The notes beneath the pieces are model-generated. The model was given only the letters and a program-made list of their open reading frames with translations. It was not told the origin of the DNA and made no database searches. Made by a program: the position numbers and the translations under genes. Source: Trinickia violacea (GTDB lineage: Bacteria; Pseudomonadota; Gammaproteobacteria; Burkholderiales; Burkholderiaceae). From it: a stretch of DNA of 64,000 nucleotides. Where the stretch lies: assembly GCF_005280735.1 (NCBI RefSeq), contig NZ_CP040077.1, positions 1,984,001 to 2,048,000 of the forward strand, in the 5' to 3' direction. Shown in pieces: positions 8,604-17,446 of this stretch; position 1 is the stretch's first letter, and every line of letters begins with the position of its first letter.

Positions 8604-8870
8604 TTGAAACATGCTCAAGAAATGACGGCTGCCCGCCCGCTCGACAACCTGCGCGGTTGCCGGGTATCGGACCCGATTCCGCGGCCTTGGGGCGGTGGAT
8701 GCCGGATCGTCGAGTGGATCGATACGGAAGGGCGAATTTCGCGGCGCGTCGTCGCCGAAGATGTGACCGCGGCCGAGGTGATCGCGACGATCAAACGCCA
8801 CGTCGAAGGACGCAAGCACCTGATGTTCGACGACGAGCTCGCGCCTCGGCAAACGCTGCCACGGCGCTGA
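8604..8870 (+). CDS. Small conserved hypothetical protein downstream of radA
   Basis: This 88-aa protein has no family I recognise. A TTG start at 8604 is preceded by AAAGGA at 8591-8596; an in-frame ATG at 8622 would give 82 aa. The core reads CRIVEWIDTEGRISRRVV followed by AAEVIATIKRHVEGRKHL, so it looks like a short beta-hairpin plus helix. There is no signal peptide or membrane segment. Codon use matches the neighbours, and the internal pattern looks like a real small protein. It lies 156 bases after radA and converges on the CoA-transferase gene. Function unknown. Confidence 0.6.
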   Translation: MKHAQEMTAARPLDNLRGCRVSDPIPRPWGGGCRIVEWIDTEGRISRRVVAEDVTAAEVIATIKRHVEGRKHLMFDDELAPRQTLPRR

Positions 8871-8930
8871 CGCCGACGGCGGGTTGCAGGTGCGTCGGCT
8901 CGACCGGCGCACCGGCACCACGCGGTGGTG

Positions 8931-9980
8931 TTATTCGCGGTCTAGCTGGAATAGCACGTGGTTCGCCGCTTCCTCGGTGGTCAGCACCGGGGAAACACAA
9001 CAGTCGAGCGGTTCGAGCAGCGAGACCCAATCGTCGAGTGGATGCTCGGCAAACAGGTCGGCCATCTCCCGCTTCAGCGCGGTGGCGTCCGGTCCGTCGA
9101 TCGCTTGTCCGAGGCTCCAGTGGCGGCTCGCCCAATCGTCGCGGTTGAGCGCCTTGCAGAGCCTTTCCCAGAACTTGAGTTCGAGCGCACCGACGGCGAG
9201 CCAGCGGCCGTCAGCCGTGCGGTAGATGTTGTAGCACGGCACGCCGCCGTTGAGCAGGCCGGAGGCCGCAGGCGGCGCGCCGAGATGGCTGCGGCCTTCC
9301 TTGATCGAGTCTGCCAGCGCCGTCCGCCCGACGATATTGTGCGCGTACACGGCGTGTGCCATCGACACGTCCAGAAAAGCGCCGCTGCCGCCGCGTGCCA
9401 CCTGCCACAGCGCGGCGAGGATCTGCGTCACGGCGGTCAGCGCGCCGCCAAGCAGGTCCGCGATCTGAATGTTCGGAATGGCCGGCGTGCCGTCGCGCGT
9501 CCTGATCTGATCGAGCGCACCCGCGTAGGCGAGATAGTTGAGGTCGTGCCCCGGCCGCTGCGAGAACGCGCTGTCGTAGCCGTAGCCGGTGATCGCGCAA
9601 TAGACGAGCTTCGGGTTGAGCGCGGCGAGCGTTTCATAGCCGAGCCCGAGACGTTCCATCACGCCGGGCCGGAAGCTCTCGACGAGCACGTCCGCCTCGC
9701 TGACGAGCGCGCGCAGCACCGTCAGCCCGGTTTCCGATTTCAAGTCGAGGCGTGTCTCGCGTTTGCCTCGGTTGACGATCTTATAGAACGTGCTCGGCTG
9801 GCCGGCGGCTTTATCGGCCGTGCTTTGCATGATCGAGCGGGCATAGTCGCCGGCACCCGGCTCTTCGATTTTGAGGACGTCGGCGCCCAGCTCTGCGAGG
9901 CGCAGCGTCGCGACCGGGCCGGGCAACAGGCGCGTCAGGTCGACGACGCGCAAGCCTTGCAGCGGTGCATGAAGCGTCAA
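8931..9980 (-). CDS. CaiB/BaiF family CoA-transferase (class III)
   Basis: Class III CoA-transferases move CoA between organic acids; this subgroup includes alpha-methylacyl-CoA racemase-like enzymes. The 349-aa protein starts GLRVVDLTRLLPGPVATLRLAELGADV and has VLVESFRPGVMERLGLGYE and a GHDLNYLAYAGAL block, which usually contains the catalytic aspartate. The start is TTG at 9978-9980, supported by AGAGGTGG a few bases upstream on the minus strand; no in-frame ATG is near. The substrate cannot be told from sequence. It is a little short for the family (380-400 aa is common). Confidence 0.85.
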   Translation of the reverse strand: MTLHAPLQGLRVVDLTRLLPGPVATLRLAELGADVLKIEEPGAGDYARSIMQSTADKAAGQPSTFYKIVNRGKRETRLDLKSETGLTVLRALVSEADVLVESFRPGVMERLGLGYETLAALNPKLVYCAITGYGYDSAFSQRPGHDLNYLAYAGALDQIRTRDGTPAIPNIQIADLLGGALTAVTQILAALWQVARGGSGAFLDVSMAHAVYAHNIVGRTALADSIKEGRSHLGAPPAASGLLNGGVPCYNIYRTADGRWLAVGALELKFWERLCKALNRDDWASRHWSLGQAIDGPDATALKREMADLFAEHPLDDWVSLLEPLDCCVSPVLTTEEAANHVLFQLDRE

Positions 9981-10052
9981 GTGCCACCTCTTGTTGGTCG
10001 GTGCCGGGTTGGGCGTTTGGGCGCTCGAGCGCTCAAGCCGGCGTGAGGCCGT

Positions 10053-12002
10053 CTAGCCGATTTGTTCGAGTTCCTCGTGTGCGTCGAGCCACTCGGCTTC
10101 GAGCGTTTCGAGGCGCGAGCTCACTTCTGCTTGCCGTCTGATTGCATCGGTCAGCTTGGCCTTCATCGCGGGCTCGTAGCTCGCGGAGTCGGCAACAAAG
10201 GCATCGAGTGTAGCTTTTTCCGCGTTCAGCGCGTCCATTTCCTTTTCTATCTTCGCGATTCGCGACTGCAGCGGCTTCTTGAGCTGCGAGAGCTTCTGGC
10301 GCGTCTCGGCTTCCTGACGGCGCTGTTCCTTGCGGTTGGCAGCGGAGTCGGCGGTGCCGTTGCCGTTTGCACTCTCCGCGCTCGTCGCGGCTTTCGCGGC
10401 CGCGCGCTGGTCGGCTGCGTGCTGCAGCAGCCAGTCGCGGTAGTCGTCGAGATCGCCATCGAACGGCTGCAGCCGATGCTTGGCGACCAGCATGAACTGA
10501 TCGGTCGTCGCGCGCAGCAGGTGGCGGTCGTGCGATACGAGGATCAGCGTGCCCTCGAATTGCGCGAGCGCCATGGTGAGCGCGTGGCGCGTTTCGAGGT
10601 CGAGGTGGTTGGTCGGTTCGTCGAGCAGCAGCAGATTCGGCTTTTGCCAGATGATCAGTGCCAGCGCGAGGCGGGCTTTTTCGCCTCCCGAAAACGGCGC
10701 GATCGCGGCTGTGGCCATGTCGCCGGAGAAGTTGAAGCCGCCGAGGAAGTCGCGCAGTTCCTGCTCGCGCGTATCGGGCGCAAGGCGTGCGAGATGCTGA
10801 AGCGGCGAATCATCGGAGCGCAGCGTTTCGAGCTGATGCTGAGCGAAGTATCCGATGCGCAGCCCACGGCCTTCGCGCGTGTGCCCGGACAACGGGGCGA
10901 GCGTGCCCGCGAGCGTCTTGATGAGCGTCGACTTCCCCTGGCCGTTCGCGCCGAGAAGGCCGATGCGCTGCCCGTTCTGGATCGACAGCGCGACGCCCTC
11001 GACGATCGGAATCTCGCCCGTGCCGTCTTCCGTGTGATAGCCGCAGCGCACGTCCTCCATCACCATCATTGGGTTCGGCGCGGCGTCGGGTGTCCGGAAT
11101 TCGAACGTGAACGGCGAGGCGATGTGCGCCGGCGCAATCAGTTCCATCTTTTCGAGCGCCTTCATCCGGCTCTGGGCCTGCCGCGCCTTGGTCGCCTTCG
11201 CCTTGAATCGATTGATGAAGCTATGCAGATGCTCGATCGTCTTCTGTTGTTTCTGGTAAGCGCTTTGCTGCAGCGCGAGCTGCTGGGCGCGCAGGACCTC
11301 GAACTGCGAATAGTTGCCGCCGTAGCGCTTCACTTGAAGGTTCTCGAGATGCAGCGTGACGTTGCACACCGAATCGAGGAATTCGCGGTCGTGCGAGATC
11401 ACGACGAGCGTGCCGGGATAGCGGTGCAGCCAGTCTTCGAGCCAGACGATGGCATCGAGATCCAAGTGGTTGGTGGGTTCGTCGAGCAGCAGCAAGTCGG
11501 ACCGGCACATCAGGGCTTGCGCGAGATTCAGGCGCATGCGCCAGCCGCCCGAAAAGCTCGCGACGCTCTCACGCGTCTGTTCGAGCGTGAAGCCGAGGCC
11601 GAGCAGCAGCGCTTCGGCGCGCGCGGGCGCCGTGTAACCGTCGGCGTCGGCGAACGCAGCGTGCGCTTCGGCTTCGGCGGCGCCGTCATGGGCCGCCGAA
11701 GCCGAAGCGATGCGCGCTTCGATCGCGCGCAGCGCGGCATCGCCGTCGAGCGTATAGTCGAGCGCGGTTTTGTCGACGGCGGGCGTTTCCTGCGCGACGT
11801 GCGCGATCTGCCACGACGGCGGCATCGAAAAATCGCCCGCGTCGGCGTGGAGCTCGCCGCGCAGGACCGCGAACAGCGTCGATTTGCCGGCGCCGTTCGC
11901 GCCGACCAGACCGGCTTTCTCGCCGGGATTGAGCGCAAACGAAGTCGCGTCGAAAAGCGGCTTGGTGCCGCGCGCGAGGCTGAACTGATTGAAACGGATC
12001 AC
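10053..12002 (-). CDS. ABC-F family ATPase, YheS type
   Basis: This is a soluble ABC protein with two nucleotide-binding domains and no membrane segments. ABC-F proteins act on ribosomes. The 649-aa product has Walker A sites GANGAGKST and GANGQGKST, two LSGGE-type signatures (SFSGGWRMR and PFSGGEKAR), and the DEPTNHLDL box in both domains. A basic linker (KAKATKARQAQSRMKALE) and a C-terminal coiled coil (about residues 570-649) follow the E. coli YheS layout closely. The start is GTG at 12000-12002 (MIRFNQFSLARG). It is followed on the same strand by the CoA-transferase after 72 bases. Confidence 0.93.
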   Translation of the reverse strand: MIRFNQFSLARGTKPLFDATSFALNPGEKAGLVGANGAGKSTLFAVLRGELHADAGDFSMPPSWQIAHVAQETPAVDKTALDYTLDGDAALRAIEARIASASAAHDGAAEAEAHAAFADADGYTAPARAEALLLGLGFTLEQTRESVASFSGGWRMRLNLAQALMCRSDLLLLDEPTNHLDLDAIVWLEDWLHRYPGTLVVISHDREFLDSVCNVTLHLENLQVKRYGGNYSQFEVLRAQQLALQQSAYQKQQKTIEHLHSFINRFKAKATKARQAQSRMKALEKMELIAPAHIASPFTFEFRTPDAAPNPMMVMEDVRCGYHTEDGTGEIPIVEGVALSIQNGQRIGLLGANGQGKSTLIKTLAGTLAPLSGHTREGRGLRIGYFAQHQLETLRSDDSPLQHLARLAPDTREQELRDFLGGFNFSGDMATAAIAPFSGGEKARLALALIIWQKPNLLLLDEPTNHLDLETRHALTMALAQFEGTLILVSHDRHLLRATTDQFMLVAKHRLQPFDGDLDDYRDWLLQHAADQRAAAKAATSAESANGNGTADSAANRKEQRRQEAETRQKLSQLKKPLQSRIAKIEKEMDALNAEKATLDAFVADSASYEPAMKAKLTDAIRRQAEVSSRLETLEAEWLDAHEELEQIG

Positions 12003-12127
12003 GGCAGAAGGGGGGCTTGCGAAAAGCGCTATTTTAGACTGTGGCGCTCTGGTTAGGCATTGGCCGTTCGGCCGAGTCCCAGTCGCCGCCTTTTCGCATA
12101 GACTGCTGTTTTTTTCGGGAGGGGCGT

Positions 12128-12607
12128 ATGGGAGATATCTACCAGTTCACCGCTCGCAGGCTCGGCGGCGAATCGATCGGGCTCGACTGCTATCGCGACA
12201 AGGTGCTGCTGATCGTCAACACGGCGAGCGAATGCGGGTTCACGCCGCAGTACGCCGGGCTGCAAAAGCTGCATCAGCAATACGCGGCGCGCGGCTTCGA
12301 AGTGCTCGGCTTTCCGTGCAATCAATTCGGCAAGCAGGAGCCGGGCGACGCGGCGCAAATCGGCACCTTCTGCGAGAAGAACTTCGGCGTGACGTTTCCG
12401 ATGTTCGACAAGATCGACGTCAAAGGGCCGAACGCGCATCCGCTCTATCGCTATTTGACCGGCGAGGCGCCGGGGTTCCTCGGTCTCAAGGCGATCAAGT
12501 GGAATTTCACGAAGTTTCTCGTGGATCGCAAAGGGGGCATCGTGAAGCGCTACGCGCCCAAGACGAAGCCGGAGGAGATCGAGAAGGATATCGAAGCGCT
12601 ACTGTAG
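12128..12607 (+). CDS. Glutathione peroxidase family thiol peroxidase
   Basis: This cysteine-type peroxidase reduces H2O2 and organic hydroperoxides with glutathione or thioredoxin. In the 159-aa product the peroxidatic cysteine is C36 in NTASECGFTPQY, with FPCNQFGKQEPG and WNFTKFLVDR supplying the Gln and Trp/Asn of the catalytic tetrad. The cysteine replaces selenocysteine, as is usual in bacteria. The ATG at 12128 was chosen because GGGAGGGGCG precedes it at 12117-12126 and the protein then starts at the family N-terminus (MGDIYQFTAR). It is a single gene between the divergent ABC-F gene and the convergent cardiolipin synthase gene. Confidence 0.93.
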   Translation: MGDIYQFTARRLGGESIGLDCYRDKVLLIVNTASECGFTPQYAGLQKLHQQYAARGFEVLGFPCNQFGKQEPGDAAQIGTFCEKNFGVTFPMFDKIDVKGPNAHPLYRYLTGEAPGFLGLKAIKWNFTKFLVDRKGGIVKRYAPKTKPEEIEKDIEALL

Positions 12608-12619
12608 CGTGAACAGGCC

Positions 12620-14059
12620 CTAGAGAATCGGCGAAAAGAGCCGGGCCACGTGCATGGTCACGCGGCGCAACGCAGGCGCTTTGCGGTATTCGCTGCGGTC
12701 CACTTCGAAGGCCTCGGCGAAATCGCGCTCCAGCATCTTTTCGACTTCATCGGCAAACGCGCGGTCGATCGTCAGCACCATGATCTCGAAGTTCAGGCGG
12801 AACGAGCGGTTATCGAGGTTCGCGCTGCCGATGGCCGCTGCAACGCTGTCGATCAGCACCACTTTCTGATGCAGGAAGCCGGGGCGGTAACGGAATATGC
12901 GCACTCCGGCGCGGATCAGCTCGTATGCGTACAGTTTCGACGCCTCGAACACCACGTAGTGATCGCGCCGGCTCGGAATCAGGATACGCACGTCGACGCC
13001 GCGCATGACGGCCAGCGTCAACGCCGAGAACACGGCTTCATCGGGCACGAGATAGGGCGTCGTGATCCACACGCGTTCGCGCGCCGCGTTGATCGCCTCG
13101 ACGAAGAAGAGCGAGCCGGTTTCCTGCTTGTCGGCGGGGCCGGTCGCCATCACCAGGCAATGCATGTCGTCGGCCGAGGGCTCTGCCGGCGGCGGATCGA
13201 AGTGCGGCAGTTGCTGGGTCGCCCAGTGCCAGTCTTCGATGAACACGAATTGGACGCTTTGCACGATCGGCCCGCGCATCTCGATGTGCGTATCGCGCCA
13301 CGGCGACAGGCGCGGATTGCCGCCCAGATATTCGACGCCGACGTTGTGCCCGCCGACGAACGCGCGCAGGCCGTCGACGACGACGATCTTGCGGTGGTTG
13401 CGGAAGTTGAGCTGAAAGCGGTTGACGAACCGGCGGTTCGTCGCGAACGGATGGATGTCCACGCCGCCCGCGAGCAACGCCGACACATAGCCGTGCGGGA
13501 GATCGAAACTGCCGATGCTGTCGTAGAGGAAGTGGATGCGCACGCCTTGCGCGGCCTTGGCGAGCAGCAGCTCCTTGAGCATTTGGCCGAGTTCGTCGTC
13601 GCGAACGATGAAGAACTGCACGAGCACGTAATGCTGCGCACTTTCGATCGCATCGAGAATCGCGGCAAAGGTCGCGTCGCCGTTCACGAGCGTACGCACC
13701 GAGTTGCCGGGCAGGAACGGCATGCCGCCGAGTTTCGTGAGCGAGCGGACGACCGCTTCGCCGAATTCTTCGGTGGCCCGGCCGCCCGACGCCGGGTTCA
13801 TATCCCAGACAGGCGGGTGCGCGCGGGTGCGGAGCAGTTCGTTTTCGAGCCGGCGCGCATCGACATAGCCCTCGAATTTGCTGCGCCCGAGGAAGAGGTA
13901 AGGAATCAGCGTGAAGTAGGGCATCGCCGTCAGCGACACCGCCCAGGCAATCGCCCCCTGCGACGTGCGGGTGTTGAGAATGGCGTGGCAAGCCGCGATC
14001 ACGCCTAGCACGTGAGCGATGACGATGAGACTGCCGAGATGTAGCCAGTCGTATTGCAT
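12620..14059 (-). CDS. cls: Cardiolipin synthase (PLD family)
   Basis: Cls condenses phosphatidylglycerol into cardiolipin at the inner membrane. The 479-aa protein has two N-terminal membrane segments (residues about 5-60). Two PLD HKD motifs follow: H222 in NHRKIVVVD and H397 in HQKVVLID, the latter continuing into IGSANLDNRS. Length matches ClsA. The ATG at 14057-14059 gives the usual N-terminus. It ends 12 bases from the convergent peroxidase stop. Confidence 0.93.
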   Translation of the reverse strand: MQYDWLHLGSLIVIAHVLGVIAACHAILNTRTSQGAIAWAVSLTAMPYFTLIPYLFLGRSKFEGYVDARRLENELLRTRAHPPVWDMNPASGGRATEEFGEAVVRSLTKLGGMPFLPGNSVRTLVNGDATFAAILDAIESAQHYVLVQFFIVRDDELGQMLKELLLAKAAQGVRIHFLYDSIGSFDLPHGYVSALLAGGVDIHPFATNRRFVNRFQLNFRNHRKIVVVDGLRAFVGGHNVGVEYLGGNPRLSPWRDTHIEMRGPIVQSVQFVFIEDWHWATQQLPHFDPPPAEPSADDMHCLVMATGPADKQETGSLFFVEAINAARERVWITTPYLVPDEAVFSALTLAVMRGVDVRILIPSRRDHYVVFEASKLYAYELIRAGVRIFRYRPGFLHQKVVLIDSVAAAIGSANLDNRSFRLNFEIMVLTIDRAFADEVEKMLERDFAEAFEVDRSEYRKAPALRRVTMHVARLFSPIL

Positions 14060-14229
14060 GAGACGTGAAGGACTGCGGAATTCCAAGAGTGACCGAAGGG
14101 GCGGTAAGCGTACCGTCCTTGAGCATCTTACCGAAGCTGGGGAATAAGGGCACGGTCGCCGTGGGGTGCACATAGCCGCGCTGCGATTTTCCCGAGCACA
14201 CCGCGGCCGGGCTCGTAAGCTCGCCAGCC

Positions 14230-14907
14230 TCAATGGCGCGACAGAACGCCCGCCGTGATCAGCAGTTGCGCCGCCGCATACGCGAACCAGATCGCGAACG
14301 TGCTGCCGCTGAAGGGTTCGAGGAAGCGGTCGATGCCGATCATCGCGTCGGACGCGACGAACACGAGCCCGCCGAGCGCGGTGGCTGCGCTCGGCAGTTG
14401 CGCGGCAAGCGCCAAGCTCGCCATCAGGCACAGCACGAGCATGTAGGCGCCCACCGGCGCCGCCAGTTCGTGCAATTGCGGGAAGAAAGCGGCGTACATG
14501 GCCGCCGCTGCCGCCCACATGAGCGGCAGCGTCACGCGGCGCCATCCGGCCGTTCTGCCTCGCAGTGGCGCGAGCAGCGCGCAATAAGCGAGATGAGCGA
14601 CGAGGAAGGCGCCGAGCCCGCCGACAAACGAGATGGGCAGATCTTGCAGAGCAAGCAGCGCATCGCCGACACCGGAGGCGGCTAGCGCCGCACAAAGCCA
14701 AAAGCGCTCGCGGCGCTCTGCGTGATGCACGGCCGCGAGCGCGAGAAAGCCGCACATCAGCACTTTGGCGATGGCCTGATCGGGATAGGGCGCGTCGCGC
14801 AGCGAGATCCCGTAGGCCAGCGCCGCGCCGGCGGCGATGCTCCACAGCCGGCGCACCTCGGAAGGCATGCCGGCGAACAGGGGCGAAACGGGCATCAGGC
14901 CCGGCAT
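14230..14907 (-). CDS. YhhN/TMEM86-type lysoplasmalogenase family membrane protein
   Basis: This 225-aa integral membrane protein has about 7-8 hydrophobic segments. It matches the YhhN family, whose characterised members hydrolyse lysoplasmalogens; substrate use in this organism is unproven. Recognisable blocks are the SGVGDALLAL segment near residue 80 and FVASDAMIGIDRF near residue 180, both with the conserved aspartates. The ATG at 14905-14907 overlaps the prmB stop by one base (TAATG), so it is translated with prmB. A second ATG four codons in is possible. Confidence 0.82.
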   Translation of the reverse strand: MPGLMPVSPLFAGMPSEVRRLWSIAAGAALAYGISLRDAPYPDQAIAKVLMCGFLALAAVHHAERRERFWLCAALAASGVGDALLALQDLPISFVGGLGAFLVAHLAYCALLAPLRGRTAGWRRVTLPLMWAAAAAMYAAFFPQLHELAAPVGAYMLVLCLMASLALAAQLPSAATALGGLVFVASDAMIGIDRFLEPFSGSTFAIWFAYAAAQLLITAGVLSRH

Positions 14908-15794
14908 TACGACGGCAGATCGGCCGCTTGGATCAGGAACACGCTGTCGTCGCCGCCGCTTGTCGAGAGCCAGACGAGATCGAGCCCGCCGAACGCCGCC
15001 TCGACGTTCGCGCGCTCGTTGCCGATTTCGACGACGAGCACGCCGTCGTCGGTCAGCCAGTTGCGCGCTTCCTTGAGGATGCGGCGCACGACGTCCATGC
15101 CGTCCTCGCCGCCCGCGAGCGCCATTTCGGGCTCGTGCTGGTATTCCGGGGGCAGCGCGCGCATCGATTCGGCATTGACGTAGGGCGGATTCGTGACGAT
15201 CACGTCGTAGCGGCGCTCGGGCAACGGCGCGAACAAGTCGCCTTCGAAGAGCGCGACGCGATCGTCGAGCCCGTAATGGCCGACATTGATCCGCGCGACT
15301 TCGAGTGCTTGCGGCGAGAGATCGACCGCGTCGATGTCCGCGTTCGGAAACGCGTGCGCAGCGAGAATCGCGAGGCACCCTGAGCCGGTGCACAACTCGA
15401 GCACGGCGCCGACCTCGTCCGGGTCGGCCACGTAAGGCTGCAGGCCGTCTTCGAGCAGCTCGCCGATGAACGAGCGCGGCACGATCACGCGTTCGTCGAC
15501 GTGAAAGCGGCAGCCGTGCATCCACGCTTCCTGCGTGATGTAGGCGGCCGGAATGCGCTCGGTCGTGCGGCGCTCGATCACCTTCAGTACGGCGTCGATC
15601 TCGGTGTCGAGCAGGCGCGCGTCGAGAAACGGGTCGAGCGTGTCGAGCGGCAAGTGCAGCGTATGCAGCACGAGATACGCGGCTTCGTCGTACGCGTTGG
15701 CGGAGCCGTGGCCGAACGCGAGCTGAGCTTCGCTGAAGCGCGACACCGCGTAGCGCAGCACATCGCGGATGGTGGAAAAGGGCGTCGTCGTCAT
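14907..15794 (-). CDS. prmB: Ribosomal protein L3 N5-glutamine methyltransferase PrmB
   Basis: PrmB is a SAM-dependent methyltransferase that modifies a glutamine of ribosomal protein L3. The 295-aa product has the SAM loop LELCTGSGCLAILAA and the catalytic NPPY motif in VIVTNPPYVNAES. The N-terminal helical domain (RYAVSRFSEAQLAFGHGSANAYDEA) distinguishes PrmB from the release-factor enzyme PrmC. The ATG is at 15792-15794. It lies 21 bases after dapE on the same strand and is coupled to the YhhN gene downstream. Confidence 0.93.
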   Translation of the reverse strand: MTTTPFSTIRDVLRYAVSRFSEAQLAFGHGSANAYDEAAYLVLHTLHLPLDTLDPFLDARLLDTEIDAVLKVIERRTTERIPAAYITQEAWMHGCRFHVDERVIVPRSFIGELLEDGLQPYVADPDEVGAVLELCTGSGCLAILAAHAFPNADIDAVDLSPQALEVARINVGHYGLDDRVALFEGDLFAPLPERRYDVIVTNPPYVNAESMRALPPEYQHEPEMALAGGEDGMDVVRRILKEARNWLTDDGVLVVEIGNERANVEAAFGGLDLVWLSTSGGDDSVFLIQAADLPS

Positions 15795-15815
15795 GATGAA
15801 GGGGCTCCGCGGGAA

Positions 15816-16973
15816 TCAGGCGATCAGTTGTTCGAGCACGCGCCGGTACACGTTCTTGAGCGGCTCGATGAACGCGACGTCGATATGCTCGTCGATTTTG
15901 TGAATGCTGCCGTTCGGCGGCCCGAACTCGACGACCTGCTTGCAGATGCGGGCGATGAAGCGGCCGTCGGAAGTGCCGCCTGTCGTCGACAGCTCGGCGG
16001 CGACGCCGGTTTCGTCCTTGATCGCTTTTTCGAGCGCGTTCGACAGCTCGCCGCGCGGCGTCAGGAACGGCAGGCCGCTGACGGTCCAAGTGAGGTCGTA
16101 ATCGAGGTTGTGCTTGTCGAGGATCGCGTGTACGCGGCTTTGCAGCCCTTCGACCGTGCTTGCCGTCGAGAAACGGAAGTTGAACAGCAGATCGGCGTGG
16201 CCGGGGATCACGTTGCTCGCGCCGGTGCCGCTGTGCAGATTCGACACCTGCCAAGTGGTGGGCGGGAAGTACTCGTTGCCGTCATCCCACTTTTCGGCGA
16301 CGAGCTCGGCGAGCGCGGGCGCGAGCAGGTGGACGGGGTTCTTCGCGAGATGCGGATACGCGATGTGTCCTTGCACGCCTTTGACAACGAGCTTGCCCGA
16401 CATCGATCCGCGCCGGCCGTTCTTGACGACGTCACCGAGCGTATCGGTCGAGGTCGGTTCGCCGACGATGCAGTAATCGAGCGTTTCGCCGCGCTTCTGG
16501 AGCGCTTCGACGACTTTGACGGTGCCGTCGGTGGCCGGACCTTCTTCGTCGCTCGTGATCAGAAAGCCGATCGAGCCGCGGTGCTGCGGGTGCGCGGCGA
16601 CGAACTCCTCGCTCGCGACGATGAAGCCCGCGAGAGACGCCTTCATGTCGGCCGCGCCGCGTCCGTAGAGCTTGCCGTCGCGGTGCGTCGGCACGAACGG
16701 CTGCGACGACCATTGCTCGAGCGGGCCGGTCGGCACGACGTCGGTGTGGCCGGCGAAGACGAGCAGCTTGCCGCGCGCGCCGTCGGCGGCGCCGGTGCCG
16801 CCAGTGCCACGTTTCACGGCCCACAGGTTCGTCACGCCATGCGATTCGATCGTCTCGCATTCGAAGCCGATCGCTTCGAGCCGTTCGATCATCAGGTGTT
16901 GGCAATGCTGGTCGTCGGGCGTGACGGATGCGCGCGCGATCAGCTGTTCGGTAAGGGCAAGGGTGGCGGACAT
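15816..16973 (-). CDS. dapE: Succinyl-diaminopimelate desuccinylase
   Basis: DapE is an M20-family di-zinc enzyme that removes succinate from N-succinyl-LL-DAP in lysine and peptidoglycan precursor synthesis. The 385-aa product carries the metal-binding FAGHTDVVPTG motif, YGRGAADMKASLAGF, the catalytic ITSDEEGPA, and a C-terminal histidine ligand in NGSIHKIDEHI. Length is normal. Together with dapC and dapD upstream it completes the succinylase branch. A terminator hairpin (17019-17045) lies between it and the upstream ArsC-like gene, so it may also have its own promoter. Confidence 0.96.
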   Translation of the reverse strand: MSATLALTEQLIARASVTPDDQHCQHLMIERLEAIGFECETIESHGVTNLWAVKRGTGGTGAADGARGKLLVFAGHTDVVPTGPLEQWSSQPFVPTHRDGKLYGRGAADMKASLAGFIVASEEFVAAHPQHRGSIGFLITSDEEGPATDGTVKVVEALQKRGETLDYCIVGEPTSTDTLGDVVKNGRRGSMSGKLVVKGVQGHIAYPHLAKNPVHLLAPALAELVAEKWDDGNEYFPPTTWQVSNLHSGTGASNVIPGHADLLFNFRFSTASTVEGLQSRVHAILDKHNLDYDLTWTVSGLPFLTPRGELSNALEKAIKDETGVAAELSTTGGTSDGRFIARICKQVVEFGPPNGSIHKIDEHIDVAFIEPLKNVYRRVLEQLIA

Positions 16974-17018
16974 GGATTCAGACCACTGACGATCGAAAGA
17001 TCAATCGATCGAAAGATT

Positions 17019-17045
17019 AAAAAAATGCCGGCGCGCGGGCCGGCA
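17019..17045 (-). terminator. Rho-independent terminator after the dapD/ArsC-like pair
   Basis: Read on the minus strand, TGCCGGC and GCCGGCA (17039-17045 and 17026-17032) form a 7-bp GC-rich stem around a 6-base loop. They are followed directly by seven T residues (17019-17025). It lies 39 bases past the ArsC-like stop and upstream of dapE, so part of the transcription would stop before dapE. Confidence 0.75.
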
Positions 17046-17083
17046 ACTGCATGGTTCAGGCTACGCGGCCGAACGCGGCGGTA

Positions 17084-17446
17084 CTACGCAAACAGCGTCG
17101 CATACTGGTCGGCGGAAAAGCCGAGCGTCTTCACGCTGCCGTTCACGACGACGACTGGCCGCTTGATGACCGACGGCTTCTCGATCATCAGCGCGATCGC
17201 GCCCGCTTCCGTTTCGGCCGCGGCCTTGACGTCGTCGGGCAGCGCGCGCCACGTCGTGCCGCGCCGGTTCACGAGCGCGTCGAGCGAGACCTCCTTCAGC
17301 CACGTCTTCACGAGCGCCGCCGTGACGCCGGCCTTCTTGAAGTCGTGGAACTCGAACGGCACGCCGTTTTCTTCGAGCCAGACGCGCGCTTTCTTGACCG
17401 TGTCGCAGTTCGGAATACCGTAGACGATCGTCTTCGCCGCGCTCAT
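17084..17446 (-). CDS. ArsC/Spx-like thioredoxin-fold protein (YffB type)
   Basis: This 120-aa member of the ArsC/Spx family has the single N-terminal cysteine C14 in YGIPNCDTVKKA. It has the family VNRRGTTWRAL and SVIKRPVVVVNG blocks. The arginine triad of true arsenate reductases is not evident, so an arsenate reductase function is doubtful; it is closer to YffB-like proteins of uncertain role. The ATG at 17444-17446 overlaps the dapD stop by one base (TGATG), which indicates translational coupling with dapD. The conserved place between dapD and dapE is common in betaproteobacteria. Confidence 0.85.
   Translation of the reverse strand: MSAAKTIVYGIPNCDTVKKARVWLEENGVPFEFHDFKKAGVTAALVKTWLKEVSLDALVNRRGTTWRALPDDVKAAAETEAGAIALMIEKPSVIKRPVVVVNGSVKTLGFSADQYATLFA

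Noticed and set aside
10062..12056. 664-codon plus-strand frame over the ABC-F gene
   Set aside because: It is antisense to an intact YheS-type protein with all ATPase motifs; the translation has no family features.
16991..17017. Direct repeat GATCGAAAGAT upstream of dapE
   Set aside because: Two 11-base copies (16991-17001 and 17007-17017) lie beside the terminator. They are AT-richer than the surroundings but have no clear function and may be chance.
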